Translations under genes and position numbers: made by a program
Shown: positions 25,446 to 33,559 of the stretch, one piece after another
How positions within the stretch are numbered: position 1 is the stretch's first letter
How the letters are laid out: every line of letters starts with the position of its first letter
Assembly (NCBI GenBank): GCA_024228575.1
Contig: JAAETH010000678.1
Location: forward strand, 1-47,330
Length of the DNA stretch: 47,330 nt
DNA from: Actinomycetes bacterium
Lineage (GTDB): Bacteria; Actinomycetota; Acidimicrobiia; Acidimicrobiales; Poriferisodalaceae
Reading direction: 5' to 3'
Notes under the pieces: model-generated
The model's database searches: none
What the model was told of the DNA's origin: nothing
Seen by the model: only the letters and a program-made list of their open reading frames with translations

Positions 25446-26627
25446 ATGACCGAGCTTTTTGATGCAGCCTCAGGCGTGAACGACCACGTGATCGAACTAC
25501 GACGTGCGATCCACCGCGAACCAGAGATCGGCCTCGACCTACCCAGGACCCAGGCCAAGGTTCTCGACGCACTGTCCGGACTCGGGCTCGACATCAGCGT
25601 GGGCACATCGACGACATCGATCGTCGCCGACCTCGATTGTGGTGACGGGCCCACCATCCTCCTTCGCGCCGACATGGACGCGTTGCCGCTGACCGAGGAA
25701 TCGGGAGAACCGTTCGCGTCCAGTATCGAGGGTGTCATGCATGCGTGTGCCCACGACGGCCACGTTGCGATGCTTCTCGGCGCGGCAAGAGTCCTGTCGG
25801 AACGTCGCAGCGAGCTGAGCGGACGGGTTCGTTTCATGTTCCAGCCCGGCGAGGAGGGCTACCACGGCGCAGAACACATGATCGAAGAGGGCGTGCTCGA
25901 AGGCGTCGATCGCTGTTTCGCCCTTCACTGCACCACCGACCTCCCGGTGGGAATGGTCGCGTGTCGCGTCGGCCCGATGCTGGCCAGCGCCGACGAATTC
26001 CACATCACGTTGACGGGCAAGGGTGGCCACGGGTCGGCACCTCACGCGACGGTCGACCCCATCCCGGCCGCGTGCGCCATCGTGCCCGCCATCTCGACGA
26101 TGATCGCCCGCGACATAAACACCTTCAGCCCGGCCGTGGTCAGTGTCACCCACATCAACTCGGGCACGACCACCAACATCATTCCAGAGACCGCCTTTCT
26201 CGAGGGCACCATCCGCACGTTCGATGAGGACACCCGTGCCCTGGTTCACCGGCGTCTCGAACAGATCGCGACGTCGACCGCCCAGTCGCACCAGTGCACC
26301 TGCGACATCGACCTGGTGCGGGGCTACGGGCCCACGATCAATGACGCGACCGCTGTCGCCGACATGGAGGCGGCAACCAGAATGGCACTCGGCCCCGATC
26401 GTTACGTCGATCTACCAACACCGGCGATGGCGGCCGAGGACTTCAGCTACCTGCTCGCCCAGCGACCGGGAGCCATGGCGATGATCGGCATCTGCCCTGC
26501 CGATCTCGACGATCCGAGCATGGCTCAACCCCTGCATTCGAACCGTATGCGCATGAACGAAGATGGCCTCACAGCCGGTGTGGCCGTCAACGTCGGCGTG
26601 GTCATGAGGAACCTCGGTAACCACTGA
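25446..26627 (+). CDS. M20 amidohydrolase (hippurate hydrolase / aminoacylase-like)
   Basis: A 393-residue M20D-type metalloamidohydrolase that cleaves N-acyl or N-aroyl amino acids. Motifs: RRAIHREPEIGLDLPRTQ at the start, LLRADMDALPLTEE, MHACAHDGHVAMLLGAA (metal His/Cys), FMFQPGEEGYHGAEHMIEEG (catalytic Glu), and a His in CFALHCTT. The dimerisation domain has GKGGHGSAPHATVDP. The last metal His is in AQPLHSNRMR. The start at 25446 follows closely the divergent PLP decarboxylase start (155 bp apart). Neighbouring hydantoin genes suggest handling of N-substituted amino acids, but the link is contextual only. Confidence 0.93.
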   Translation: MTELFDAASGVNDHVIELRRAIHREPEIGLDLPRTQAKVLDALSGLGLDISVGTSTTSIVADLDCGDGPTILLRADMDALPLTEESGEPFASSIEGVMHACAHDGHVAMLLGAARVLSERRSELSGRVRFMFQPGEEGYHGAEHMIEEGVLEGVDRCFALHCTTDLPVGMVACRVGPMLASADEFHITLTGKGGHGSAPHATVDPIPAACAIVPAISTMIARDINTFSPAVVSVTHINSGTTTNIIPETAFLEGTIRTFDEDTRALVHRRLEQIATSTAQSHQCTCDIDLVRGYGPTINDATAVADMEAATRMALGPDRYVDLPTPAMAAEDFSYLLAQRPGAMAMIGICPADLDDPSMAQPLHSNRMRMNEDGLTAGVAVNVGVVMRNLGNH

Positions 26628-26810
26628 TTCCCGCCCAACCAGATCACAAAACGAAGAAACGCCCGGGCGAACCCGAGCGACTTCGATCCAAGTTATCGCT
26701 CAATCTGCTTCACATCTCAAGATTCGCGACAGATACGCGACAGGCTTGAACCCTTCAGAACCTCCTTCGACGTTCCGATCGAGAGCCAGGACCGACGAGA
26801 GGACGACCCA

Positions 26811-27278
26811 ATGGTCGACATGGTGAAGAAGATCCACAAGAAGAGCCAAGATCTCCTGCTTCCGGGCGAGCAGATCCTCGCGGCTTCGGCCGTCCAGGCC
26901 GTGGGTCAGTTCAAGAAGCAGGTCGCGTTCGGTGCCGTCGGTGGTCTCGTTGGCGCGGCGGTCGGCACAGCGATGGCCAATCGCGAACGTGGCGACGGCG
27001 CCGAGGCCGACACGATGGCAGACAACTTCCCGGAGCTCAAGCAGGGGATCCTCGCAGTCAGCGACCAGCGGTGGATCATGTTCACAGCGGGCATGAGCGG
27101 CGCACCAAAGAGTGTCACCGCGCAATGGCGTCACGATCAGATCAGCTCGCTCTCCCTCGACAAGGGCAAGCTCACCTCCAAGGTCAACATCACGTTCACC
27201 GATGGCTCGGTGGCCCAGGTCGAGGCAGTCAAGGCCGCGAAACCCGCAGCCTTGGTCGAGGCCGCAGCTTCCATGTGA
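26811..27278 (+). CDS. Small protein with predicted PH-like fold
   Basis: A 155-residue protein I cannot assign to a named family. Residues 1-35 are charged (VDMVKKIHKKSQDLLLPGEQ), then a Gly/Ala-rich hydrophobic stretch (AFGAVGGLVGAAVGTAMANR, about 40-60) could contact a membrane. The rest alternates strand-like segments (ILAVSDQRWIMFTAGM, ISSLSLDKGKLTSKVNITFT, GSVAQVEAVKAAK) in the order strand, turn, strand seen in bacterial pleckstrin-homology-like domains. That fold call is an inference from the pattern LxxSxQRxxxF. The start at 26811 has GGACGACCC upstream, not a strong site. It stands alone between the M20 gene and a convergent nitroreductase. Confidence 0.7.
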   Translation: MVDMVKKIHKKSQDLLLPGEQILAASAVQAVGQFKKQVAFGAVGGLVGAAVGTAMANRERGDGAEADTMADNFPELKQGILAVSDQRWIMFTAGMSGAPKSVTAQWRHDQISSLSLDKGKLTSKVNITFTDGSVAQVEAVKAAKPAALVEAAASM

Positions 27279-27420
27279 TGCCGGTGGGCAATCGGTATGG
27301 ACCCACGGCGGTAGCGATTGTTGTGAGCAATCCCGATGACATGACGAGACTCAAAGCCCAACTCGAGAGCTACTGAAACCCTCCCCCACCCGCCGTTACT
27401 CGGCGAAGGAAGGCGAAGCG

Positions 27421-28101
27421 TCAGCCATCGAACCCGACGTAGGAGGCGACGTCCTCGTTCGCTGCTCGCCGGGACACGACGTCGTTGGCCACGAAGTCAG
27501 GGTCGGGCCATCCCATGGCGACGCAGGTCATTATGACTTCGTCTTCGGGAATGTTCCCATGCTCTCGGACCACCGATGACTGCATGATGCCCTGACCGTT
27601 GATCACGCTGCCAAGACCCTTCGACGCAGCCGCAAGCACAAGCCCGTACGTCGCAGCGCCACAATCGAAGTGAGCAATCGTGTCGTCGGCGAGCTCTCGA
27701 TCGAGCGTCACCACAACCGACACAGGCGCATCGAACTGGCGGAACCCGCGCATCACCCAGTCCTGGCGCCTCTCCTTGTCGTCACGCTCGATGCCCATCG
27801 CCTCGAAGAGCTGCACCGCGATTTCGACCTGACGCTCCCTATGGATGCCCTGATAGCCGTGGCTGGCAATCTTGATCTCGCGGTCGACTCCGGCACCGGC
27901 AAGCATTCGCTCGGTGTTGCCGGCGCGTACCGCTTCGAGTGGAGCACCGGTCAAGACGTGGAAGTTCCACGGCTGGGTGTTCATCGACGACGGTGCGCGC
28001 TGGGCGAGGTCGACGATCTCTTCCATGAGCTCCTTCGGCACGGGCTTGGCCAGGTAGCCGCGAATACTGCGCCGCGCTTCAACTGTCGATTCGAAGTCCA
28101 T
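27421..28101 (-). CDS. Nitroreductase family FMN oxidoreductase
   Basis: A 226-residue FMN-dependent reductase. The N-terminus has the family motif VEARRSIRGYLAKPVPKEL with the Arg-Ser-Ile-Arg FMN-phosphate contacts. Then come LAQRAPSSMNTQPWNFHVLT and, near the C-terminus, DCGAATYGLVLAAASKGLGS and MGWPDPDF. AGGAGG lies eight bases upstream of the ATG at 28101; the ORF extends 14 residues further without support. It is divergent from the haloalkane dehalogenase (119 bp apart), so the two may be regulated together, for example in detoxification of aromatic or halogenated compounds; that is an inference. Confidence 0.92.
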   Translation of the reverse strand: MDFESTVEARRSIRGYLAKPVPKELMEEIVDLAQRAPSSMNTQPWNFHVLTGAPLEAVRAGNTERMLAGAGVDREIKIASHGYQGIHRERQVEIAVQLFEAMGIERDDKERRQDWVMRGFRQFDAPVSVVVTLDRELADDTIAHFDCGAATYGLVLAAASKGLGSVINGQGIMQSSVVREHGNIPEDEVIMTCVAMGWPDPDFVANDVVSRRAANEDVASYVGFDG

Positions 28102-28220
28102 TGGCCTGCCTCCTCGGTGACGGCCGACATCTGCGTCGACCACCGGTCTAGCATAGACAGACTCGTGCCCTTATGCCTATTCGACTGGCACATAATGGGC
28201 CGGCTGGCTACGATCCGTCC

Positions 28221-29150
28221 ATGCAGACGCTGCGCACACCAGACGAACGTTTTACCGAACTTCCCGGCTATCCGTTCGCAGCCAACTATGTCGAGATCTC
28301 CGATCAGGACGACGGCACGCTACGCGTGCACTACCTCGACGAAGGACCACCCGATGCCGCGCCCGTATTGTGCATACACGGCGAACCGTCATGGAGCTAT
28401 CTGTACCGCAAGATGATCCCGCTCCTGGTCGCCGCTGGACATCGTGTGATCGCACCCGATCTGGTCGGTTTCGGCAAGAGCGACAAGCCGACCCAAAAGA
28501 GCGACTACACCTACGAGCGACACGTCGCCTGGATGCAGGAGGCGATCATCGACCACCTCGATCTGCGCAACGCCACGTTCTTCGGTCAAGACTGGGGCGG
28601 CCTGATCGGCCTCCGTCTCGTCGCCGAAAACCCCGACCGGTTCGATCGTGTCGTCATCGGCAACACGGGCCTGCCGACGGGGACCGAGCGAGCCAGCGAT
28701 GCGTTCATGGCGTGGCAGAAGTTCAGCCAGACCACACCGGTATTCGACATCGGGTTCCTGCTGAGCAGTGCCACCGTCACCGACCTCACCGAAGGTGAGA
28801 TCACCGCCTACAACGCCCCGTTCCCCGATGACAGCTACAAGGAGGGTGCTCGTATCTTCCCGTCCCTGGTTCCGACCCGGCCCGACGATCCCGCCGCCGA
28901 GGCCAACAAGGAGGCATGGAAGGTGTTCGAGCGGTGGGAGAAACCGTTCATCACCTGTTTCAGCGACAGCGACCCCGTAACCGCCGGTGGCGACAAGCCG
29001 TTCCTCGAGTCAGTACCAGGGACCAGAGGTCAACCACACGCAACCGTCGCCAACGCTCACCACTTCTTCCAAGAAGATGCCGCTCCTCAACTCGCCCAGA
29101 TCGTGATCGACGCCTTGTCGGCCGACGCGGACGAGAACACCAGTAGCTGA
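28221..29150 (+). CDS. dhaA-like: Haloalkane dehalogenase, subfamily I
   Basis: A 309-residue alpha/beta hydrolase that replaces halogen with hydroxyl in haloalkanes. The oxyanion region is IHGEPSWSYLYRKM, the nucleophile elbow is FGQDWGGLIG with Asp124, and Trp125 beside it is a halide-stabilising residue. The subfamily-I segment FMAWQKFSQTTPVFDI carries the candidate second Trp (as in DhlA). The downstream SDSDPVT and NAHHFFQEDAAPQLA supply the catalytic acid region and His. Residue spacing matches the Xanthobacter DhlA (310 residues). The start at 28221 is chosen over the earlier 28173 codon, which adds 16 residues without homology. Substrates and whether it acts on halogenated alkanes or other esters cannot be read from the sequence. 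Confidence 0.93.
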   Translation: MQTLRTPDERFTELPGYPFAANYVEISDQDDGTLRVHYLDEGPPDAAPVLCIHGEPSWSYLYRKMIPLLVAAGHRVIAPDLVGFGKSDKPTQKSDYTYERHVAWMQEAIIDHLDLRNATFFGQDWGGLIGLRLVAENPDRFDRVVIGNTGLPTGTERASDAFMAWQKFSQTTPVFDIGFLLSSATVTDLTEGEITAYNAPFPDDSYKEGARIFPSLVPTRPDDPAAEANKEAWKVFERWEKPFITCFSDSDPVTAGGDKPFLESVPGTRGQPHATVANAHHFFQEDAAPQLAQIVIDALSADADENTSS

Positions 29151-29343
29151 AACGCCCCGGTACGGAGTCATCGATTTCGAATACACAACCCAACTGGGAA
29201 CAACTGCCGAGGAGGCCGATGACGCCTACGCACCGGTCGACATCTCGAGCGACATCGGCGAGTTGCCAGCAGGCTGATCTGCGATTCACCAGGGCACCAC
29301 ACCACCCAACACGGGCAACCCCTCCACCCTGGCCTCCCCGCCA

Positions 29344-29393
29344 GATCTGGGTGCCGCAAGTTCTCACTGGTGAGAAACACGGGCACCCAGATC
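29344..29393. repeat. Nested inverted repeats downstream of the dehalogenase
   Basis: GATCTGGGTGCC (29344-29355) and GGCACCCAGATC (29382-29393) are a perfect 12-bp inverted repeat. Nested inside is a second perfect 7-bp one: TTCTCAC, a 2-base gap, GTGAGAA (29361-29376). The structure would fold into a two-tier hairpin or cruciform. It lies about 190 bp after the dehalogenase stop and 120 bp before the end of the convergent epimerase gene. No T-tract follows. It could be a bidirectional terminator or a protein-binding site. The surrounding 29151-29510 interval holds no other gene I can support. Confidence 0.6.
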
Positions 29394-29510
29394 CGAGTAC
29401 TCCAACGACAGAGCGACCGCCACAACACTCGCCTCGCAGCGATCACAACCAACCCAAACGGCCGCGGGACAGCCAGCGCGCATCCGACGACAACGGAGGG
29501 AATCAGCAAA

Positions 29511-30482
29511 TCAGCGGCCAGTAGAGTGCTGAACCTGCTCTGCGATCCAGTCGTAGGTCGCTGCCATGCCGTCGGCGAGCGAGGTTGACGGCTCCCACGC
29601 AAGTCTCGCCCGCACCAGATTGTTGTCGGAGTTGCGACCGCGCACTCCTTGCGGTGCGGTGAGATCGTGCTCGCGGGTGATCTCGATGTCGGCGATTCCG
29701 GCTACAAGATCGGTGAGATCGTTGATCGAGATCAAGTCCTCTGAGCCGATGTTGATCGGCTCGCGTACAGACGACTCCATGAGACGTCGGGCTCCGTCGA
29801 CACAGTCGTCGACGAACAGGAACGACCGCGTCTGCTCACCATCACCCCAGACAGGAATGACGTGGTCTCCACTGCGCACCGCCATGGCCACCTTTCGACA
29901 GATGGCAGCAGGAGCCTTCTCTCTCCCACCGTCCCACTCGCCGTGAGGTCCGTAGACATTGTGGAAACGCGCAATACGAGTCTCGAGCCCAAAATCCTCG
30001 AAGAAGTGGCGACACATCCGCTCGGAGAAGAGCTTCTCCCAGCCATAACCATCTTCAGGCATCGCCGGAAGGGCATCGGATTCGGCGAGCGAGGTCACAC
30101 CCGGGCGCTCCTGCAGATGATGCGGATAGACACACGCGGACGATGAGAAGAAGTACCGAGAGGCACGGGCCGCAACCGCTGCCTCGAGCAGGTGAGTGTT
30201 GATGAGCACGTTCAGCATGCAGAGCGCCTTGTTCTGCTCGATGAATCCGATCCCACCCATGTCCGCGGCCAGGTTGTAGATGTCGTCCACACCCGCCACT
30301 GCGGTACGGCACTCCGAAGCCAGGCGCAGGTCGGCCACCATGTTCTCCGCACCGGCGTGAACCTGGTGCCATCGATCCAACGCCTTGATGTCGACAGCTC
30401 GCACCGAAGCGCCGCCGGCAAGAAGTGAGGCGACCAGATGCCCACCGATGAAGCCCCCGGCTCCGGTTACAAGAACTGTCAT
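29511..30482 (-). CDS. GDP-mannose 3,5-epimerase-like NAD-dependent epimerase
   Basis: A 323-residue short-chain dehydrogenase/epimerase. The Rossmann motif is VTGAGGFIGGHL at residue 4, the catalytic S-Y-K set is in YFFSSSACVYP and DGYGWEKLFSERM, and the body has RFHNVYGPHGEW and GGREKAPAAICRK. The latter strings, with ADMGGIGFIEQN, WGDGEQTRSFLFVDDCV and GVRGRNSDNNLVRA, match plant GDP-mannose 3,5-epimerase nearly block for block, more closely than other sugar epimerases. The expected product is GDP-L-galactose (and GDP-L-gulose) from GDP-mannose. It is divergent from a run of glycosyltransferase genes with 58 bp between starts, so it probably supplies their nucleotide sugar. Active bacterial homologues exist, but substrate here is inferred. 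Confidence 0.9.
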   Translation of the reverse strand: MTVLVTGAGGFIGGHLVASLLAGGASVRAVDIKALDRWHQVHAGAENMVADLRLASECRTAVAGVDDIYNLAADMGGIGFIEQNKALCMLNVLINTHLLEAAVAARASRYFFSSSACVYPHHLQERPGVTSLAESDALPAMPEDGYGWEKLFSERMCRHFFEDFGLETRIARFHNVYGPHGEWDGGREKAPAAICRKVAMAVRSGDHVIPVWGDGEQTRSFLFVDDCVDGARRLMESSVREPINIGSEDLISINDLTDLVAGIADIEITREHDLTAPQGVRGRNSDNNLVRARLAWEPSTSLADGMAATYDWIAEQVQHSTGR

Positions 30483-30540
30483 CAGTTCTCCTATCTCGAG
30501 CCACCAGAGACCCGCTCACAGGATCGTTAGAGTAGCGACC

Positions 30541-31737
30541 ATGCGCTGGATCAAGAGACCACCGCCAGGCGTCCGGTACGTTTCCTGGCCCGGGGTGGGT
30601 GGTTATCCGAGTGTCGCTCGGCACTACATGCAGGCGCTTCTTCGAGGCGGTCGCCGCCTCGAGTGGATTCCGGTCGCTCCAGGTTCCCTCGATTCCCAGC
30701 CCGACCCCGACAACCGCCGAGCGCGGAGGACGGCTTCGAAACACTCGACCCCTGGGGTCGATCAACGGGCCCTCACGAGGTGTATCGGACGTCCGGTCGA
30801 TCCCACCGCCCAGATGCTTCACGTAGTACCCGAGATGTGGCACGACCGTCTTGCCGAGGGAATCCCCACCCTCGGCATCACCGTCTGGGAGACCGATCGA
30901 CTGCCTGCGGAATGGCCCGACATCATCAATGCGACGGACGGCGTCATCGTGCCGTCGGAGTTCAACGCCCAGGTGTTCGCCGACTCAGGCATCTCTTGTC
31001 CCATCCACGTGGTCCCCCACATCGCCCCGTCCTCGTGCCAAACAATCACAGACCGACAGATGGAGGAGTTCCGCCGGGTTCACGGGATTCCCACCGGTCA
31101 CACCGTCGTCTACTTCCTGGAAGCGTGGACGGTTCGGAAGGGGCCGTGGCGCAACCTGAGGGCGTTCCTGGATGCATTCGACGGGATCGACGGGATCACT
31201 CTCGTGGTGAAGTCCGACGAGTTGGGTCAACGATCGGCCATCGACATCGCAAGCTATCCCGTCGTCGATCAGGTCGAGGCAATCGTCGAGCGGTACACCC
31301 GGCCGCCCCCGGTCGTAGTGATCGCCGGCGATGTCACGAGCCGCACGATCGAGGTGCTGCATGCCGTCGGCGATGTCTATCTCTCACTCACCCACGGTGA
31401 AGGGTGGGGCCTTGGCGTATTCGAAGCGGCCGCGGCATCCAATCCGGTCATCACCACGGGATGGGGCGCGGTCACCGACTTCCTCGGTGTTGACTGGCCC
31501 GGATTGGTTGACTTCGAGCTTGTCCCTGTCGTTCACGCACGCGACCATCGCTCCTACGGCATCGATCAACGATGGGCGAGTCCCTCCCACGACCACGCCG
31601 TCGATCTTCTGCGAGCGACGGTGGCAGACCTGCCCTCACAACGCGCCTCGATCGGAACCGTTGCCCACCACCTACAAACGAGCTACACCGAGGGAGTCGT
31701 AGGCCCTCTCCTCATCCAAACACTGGACTCGATTTGA
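30541..31737 (+). CDS. GT4-like glycosyltransferase
   Basis: A 398-residue GT-B glycosyltransferase, first gene of a four-gene plus-strand run. Recognisable parts are PGVRYVSWPGVGGYPSVARHY at the start, then LGITVWETDRLPAEWPDIIN, VIVPSEFNAQVFADSGI with IHVVPH, FLEAWTVRKGPW, and SLTHGEGWGLGVFEAAAASNPVI near the C-terminus. The GEGWG...E string is the nucleotide-sugar binding E-x7-E motif of GT4 enzymes. I set the start at the ATG 30541, where the sequence after the divergent epimerase begins; the longer frame runs back into that gene. The donor and acceptor are unknown. It overlaps the next gene's TTG start by TTGA. Confidence 0.85.
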   Translation: MRWIKRPPPGVRYVSWPGVGGYPSVARHYMQALLRGGRRLEWIPVAPGSLDSQPDPDNRRARRTASKHSTPGVDQRALTRCIGRPVDPTAQMLHVVPEMWHDRLAEGIPTLGITVWETDRLPAEWPDIINATDGVIVPSEFNAQVFADSGISCPIHVVPHIAPSSCQTITDRQMEEFRRVHGIPTGHTVVYFLEAWTVRKGPWRNLRAFLDAFDGIDGITLVVKSDELGQRSAIDIASYPVVDQVEAIVERYTRPPPVVVIAGDVTSRTIEVLHAVGDVYLSLTHGEGWGLGVFEAAAASNPVITTGWGAVTDFLGVDWPGLVDFELVPVVHARDHRSYGIDQRWASPSHDHAVDLLRATVADLPSQRASIGTVAHHLQTSYTEGVVGPLLIQTLDSI

Positions 31738-32585
31738 GCTCACCTCCCCCAGCGTTCCACTTCATCTTCGGTCTCCGCGACCAGACTGCGCCGTTCCATC
31801 TCGCCCATTGGTTGGCTCTGGCCTCATGTGTTCGGCTCCATCCCGAAGCCAAGGTATTCCTTCATCTCGGCAACGAACCATGGGGGCCGTGGTGGGACCG
31901 ACGTCCTGCTTCGATCGAGATCCGTCGGGTCTCGCCGGTTGAATGGCTCGAAGATCATCCGGCGTACTACGAACACACCGAAGGGCGCGACATAGTCGGC
32001 TGGGATCTCGGCTATGCCCACCATGCCGATCTCATCCGGCTCGAGATCCTTCGCGACGAAGGCGGCATCTATGCCGACATCGACACCTTGTTCGTGAAAC
32101 CGTTCCCGGCGAGCTACGCCCACCACAACTTCGCCATCGGCGAGGAGGACGCCACCGGGTACAACGACACCCGGGTCGTCGACCGGCCCCTCTGCAACGC
32201 GATGATGAGCGCTCGGGCGGGCTCTGCTTTCGCCACCGCCTGGCTCGAACGGATTGCGGTCGTCTTCGATGGGTCATGGAGTCGGCATTCCTGCCAAGAA
32301 GCGGCCTTGCTCGCCGCAGCGATGCCGGCTGACGTGACAGTTCTCGGACCCGAGGCGCACCTCTCCATCCCCTGCACGCCCGACGGGCTCACCGACCTCT
32401 TTGGTCGCGATGTGGACCTTCCGGAGCAAGCCCTCAGCATCCACTGGTGGGAACACGTCTGGTGGAGCCCGCTGCGCCGCGACTTCATCGATTTCAGTCA
32501 GACCGACCTCACCGAGAACTACGTGCTTCACGCGAACACCACCTTTGCCCGTCTCGCCCGGCCCACCCTTCTCGATCCGCCATGA
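31734..32585 (+). CDS. GT32-like glycosyltransferase
   Basis: About 283 residues starting at a TTG that overlaps the TGA of the previous gene. The N-terminus (FHFIFGLRDQTAPFHLAHWL) and the LIRLEILRDEGGIYADIDT segment with the D-x-D sugar-nucleotide/metal motif place it with GT32-type (Och1-like) enzymes that transfer mannose or related sugars. A further motif is HLSIPCTPDGL, and IHWWEHVWW is near the C-terminus. The TTG is a coupling start because the frame upstream runs through the previous gene. Its stop overlaps the ATG of the GT10 gene by ATGA, so all three are probably co-translated. Substrates are unknown. Confidence 0.82.
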   Translation: MSSPPPAFHFIFGLRDQTAPFHLAHWLALASCVRLHPEAKVFLHLGNEPWGPWWDRRPASIEIRRVSPVEWLEDHPAYYEHTEGRDIVGWDLGYAHHADLIRLEILRDEGGIYADIDTLFVKPFPASYAHHNFAIGEEDATGYNDTRVVDRPLCNAMMSARAGSAFATAWLERIAVVFDGSWSRHSCQEAALLAAAMPADVTVLGPEAHLSIPCTPDGLTDLFGRDVDLPEQALSIHWWEHVWWSPLRRDFIDFSQTDLTENYVLHANTTFARLARPTLLDPP

Positions 32586-33559
32586 TCGAGGTCCTCAACC
32601 CGTTCGCTGCTCCCGACACATCCGACGCCGAGCTCGAGATCCTGCTGTGGGACCCCCATTGGTTCCCCGACTCCTACAACGATCCACTCGTGGCGCTCAC
32701 TCCCAACGGGGCGCGGATCGTCACTCGGTTCTCCACCGACCGATCCCGCGCCGCCGAGGCCGATGCCATCTGGGTCCATCCGCCCACGATGCGACAGCTG
32801 CCACCCAAGAGCGACGATCAGCCCTGGGTGCTCTGCTCGATGGAGGCGGACCACAACTACCCGTTCCAGGCCAGTCTTGCTGCCGACGCCTTGTTCGACA
32901 TCACGATGACCTACCACCGCGGCAGCGACGTGCCGACCCCCTACGCCAACCGAGCCCAGTACGACGGGTTCGCCCGAACACGAAGTCGACCCCACCGTGC
33001 CGATGCGATCGCTAGCTTCATAGCGTCCAATCCCGTGCCCGAGCGCGACGACTATGTCACCGAACTGATGCACTTCGTACCGATCGCGGCGTTTGGAGCC
33101 TGTCTCCGAAACCGCGACTTCGACGAGATCGTCGGCACCGGCCTCGATCGCGGGCAGGCTGCGGAGATGGTGATCGCGTCGTATGGTTTCAGCCTGGCGT
33201 TCGAGAACTGCTTGGCCGACGAATACGTCACCGAGAAGTTGTACCGACCGCTCGCCATGGGCACGATCCCCGTCTATTGGGGCGCTCCCGATCTGGACGG
33301 GTTGGTACCGGACCGCACCTCCGTCATCGAAGTGATCGACGAAGAACCAGAGGAGCTCGCGAACCTGCTGGTCGAGCGTGCCTCCGACACCGAGTGGCTC
33401 GAAACAACCCTCGACTGGCCCAACCGTCCCGCTCATCCCGCGTTCGATCGGCTCCTCGATGTCACCGACGTCGACCCCCGCGCCCGGCTGGCGACCAAGA
33501 TCGCCCACGGTTGTGATTCGTCGTGCCGTTGTGGCGGACGGCTCGACCCCGTCTCATGA
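32582..33559 (+). CDS. GT10 (alpha-1,3-fucosyltransferase-like) glycosyltransferase
   Basis: A 325-residue protein whose residues 203-234 are the GT10 donor-binding motif: FSLAFENCLADEYVTEKLYR followed by PLAMGTIPVYWGAPD. This closely matches alpha-1,3-fucosyltransferases that use GDP-L-fucose. The N-terminal domain binds the acceptor and is less conserved; it has a Trp-rich start (ILLWDPHWFPDSYND). The gene starts in an ATGA overlap with the GT32-like gene and ends in an ATGA overlap with the next. GT10 enzymes can also use GDP-L-galactose in some cases, and the neighbouring epimerase is predicted to make it, so the donor may be L-galactose and not fucose. That is an inference. Confidence 0.85.
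   Translation: MIEVLNPFAAPDTSDAELEILLWDPHWFPDSYNDPLVALTPNGARIVTRFSTDRSRAAEADAIWVHPPTMRQLPPKSDDQPWVLCSMEADHNYPFQASLAADALFDITMTYHRGSDVPTPYANRAQYDGFARTRSRPHRADAIASFIASNPVPERDDYVTELMHFVPIAAFGACLRNRDFDEIVGTGLDRGQAAEMVIASYGFSLAFENCLADEYVTEKLYRPLAMGTIPVYWGAPDLDGLVPDRTSVIEVIDEEPEELANLLVERASDTEWLETTLDWPNRPAHPAFDRLLDVTDVDPRARLATKIAHGCDSSCRCGGRLDPVS

Noticed and set aside
26660-26669. 10-bp palindrome CGCCCGGGCG after the M20 gene
   Set aside because: Too short and GC-only to call as a terminator or operator in GC-rich DNA.
27279-27420. Short CGCCG/CGGCG hairpin between convergent genes
   Set aside because: A 5-bp stem is below what I would call in this GC content.
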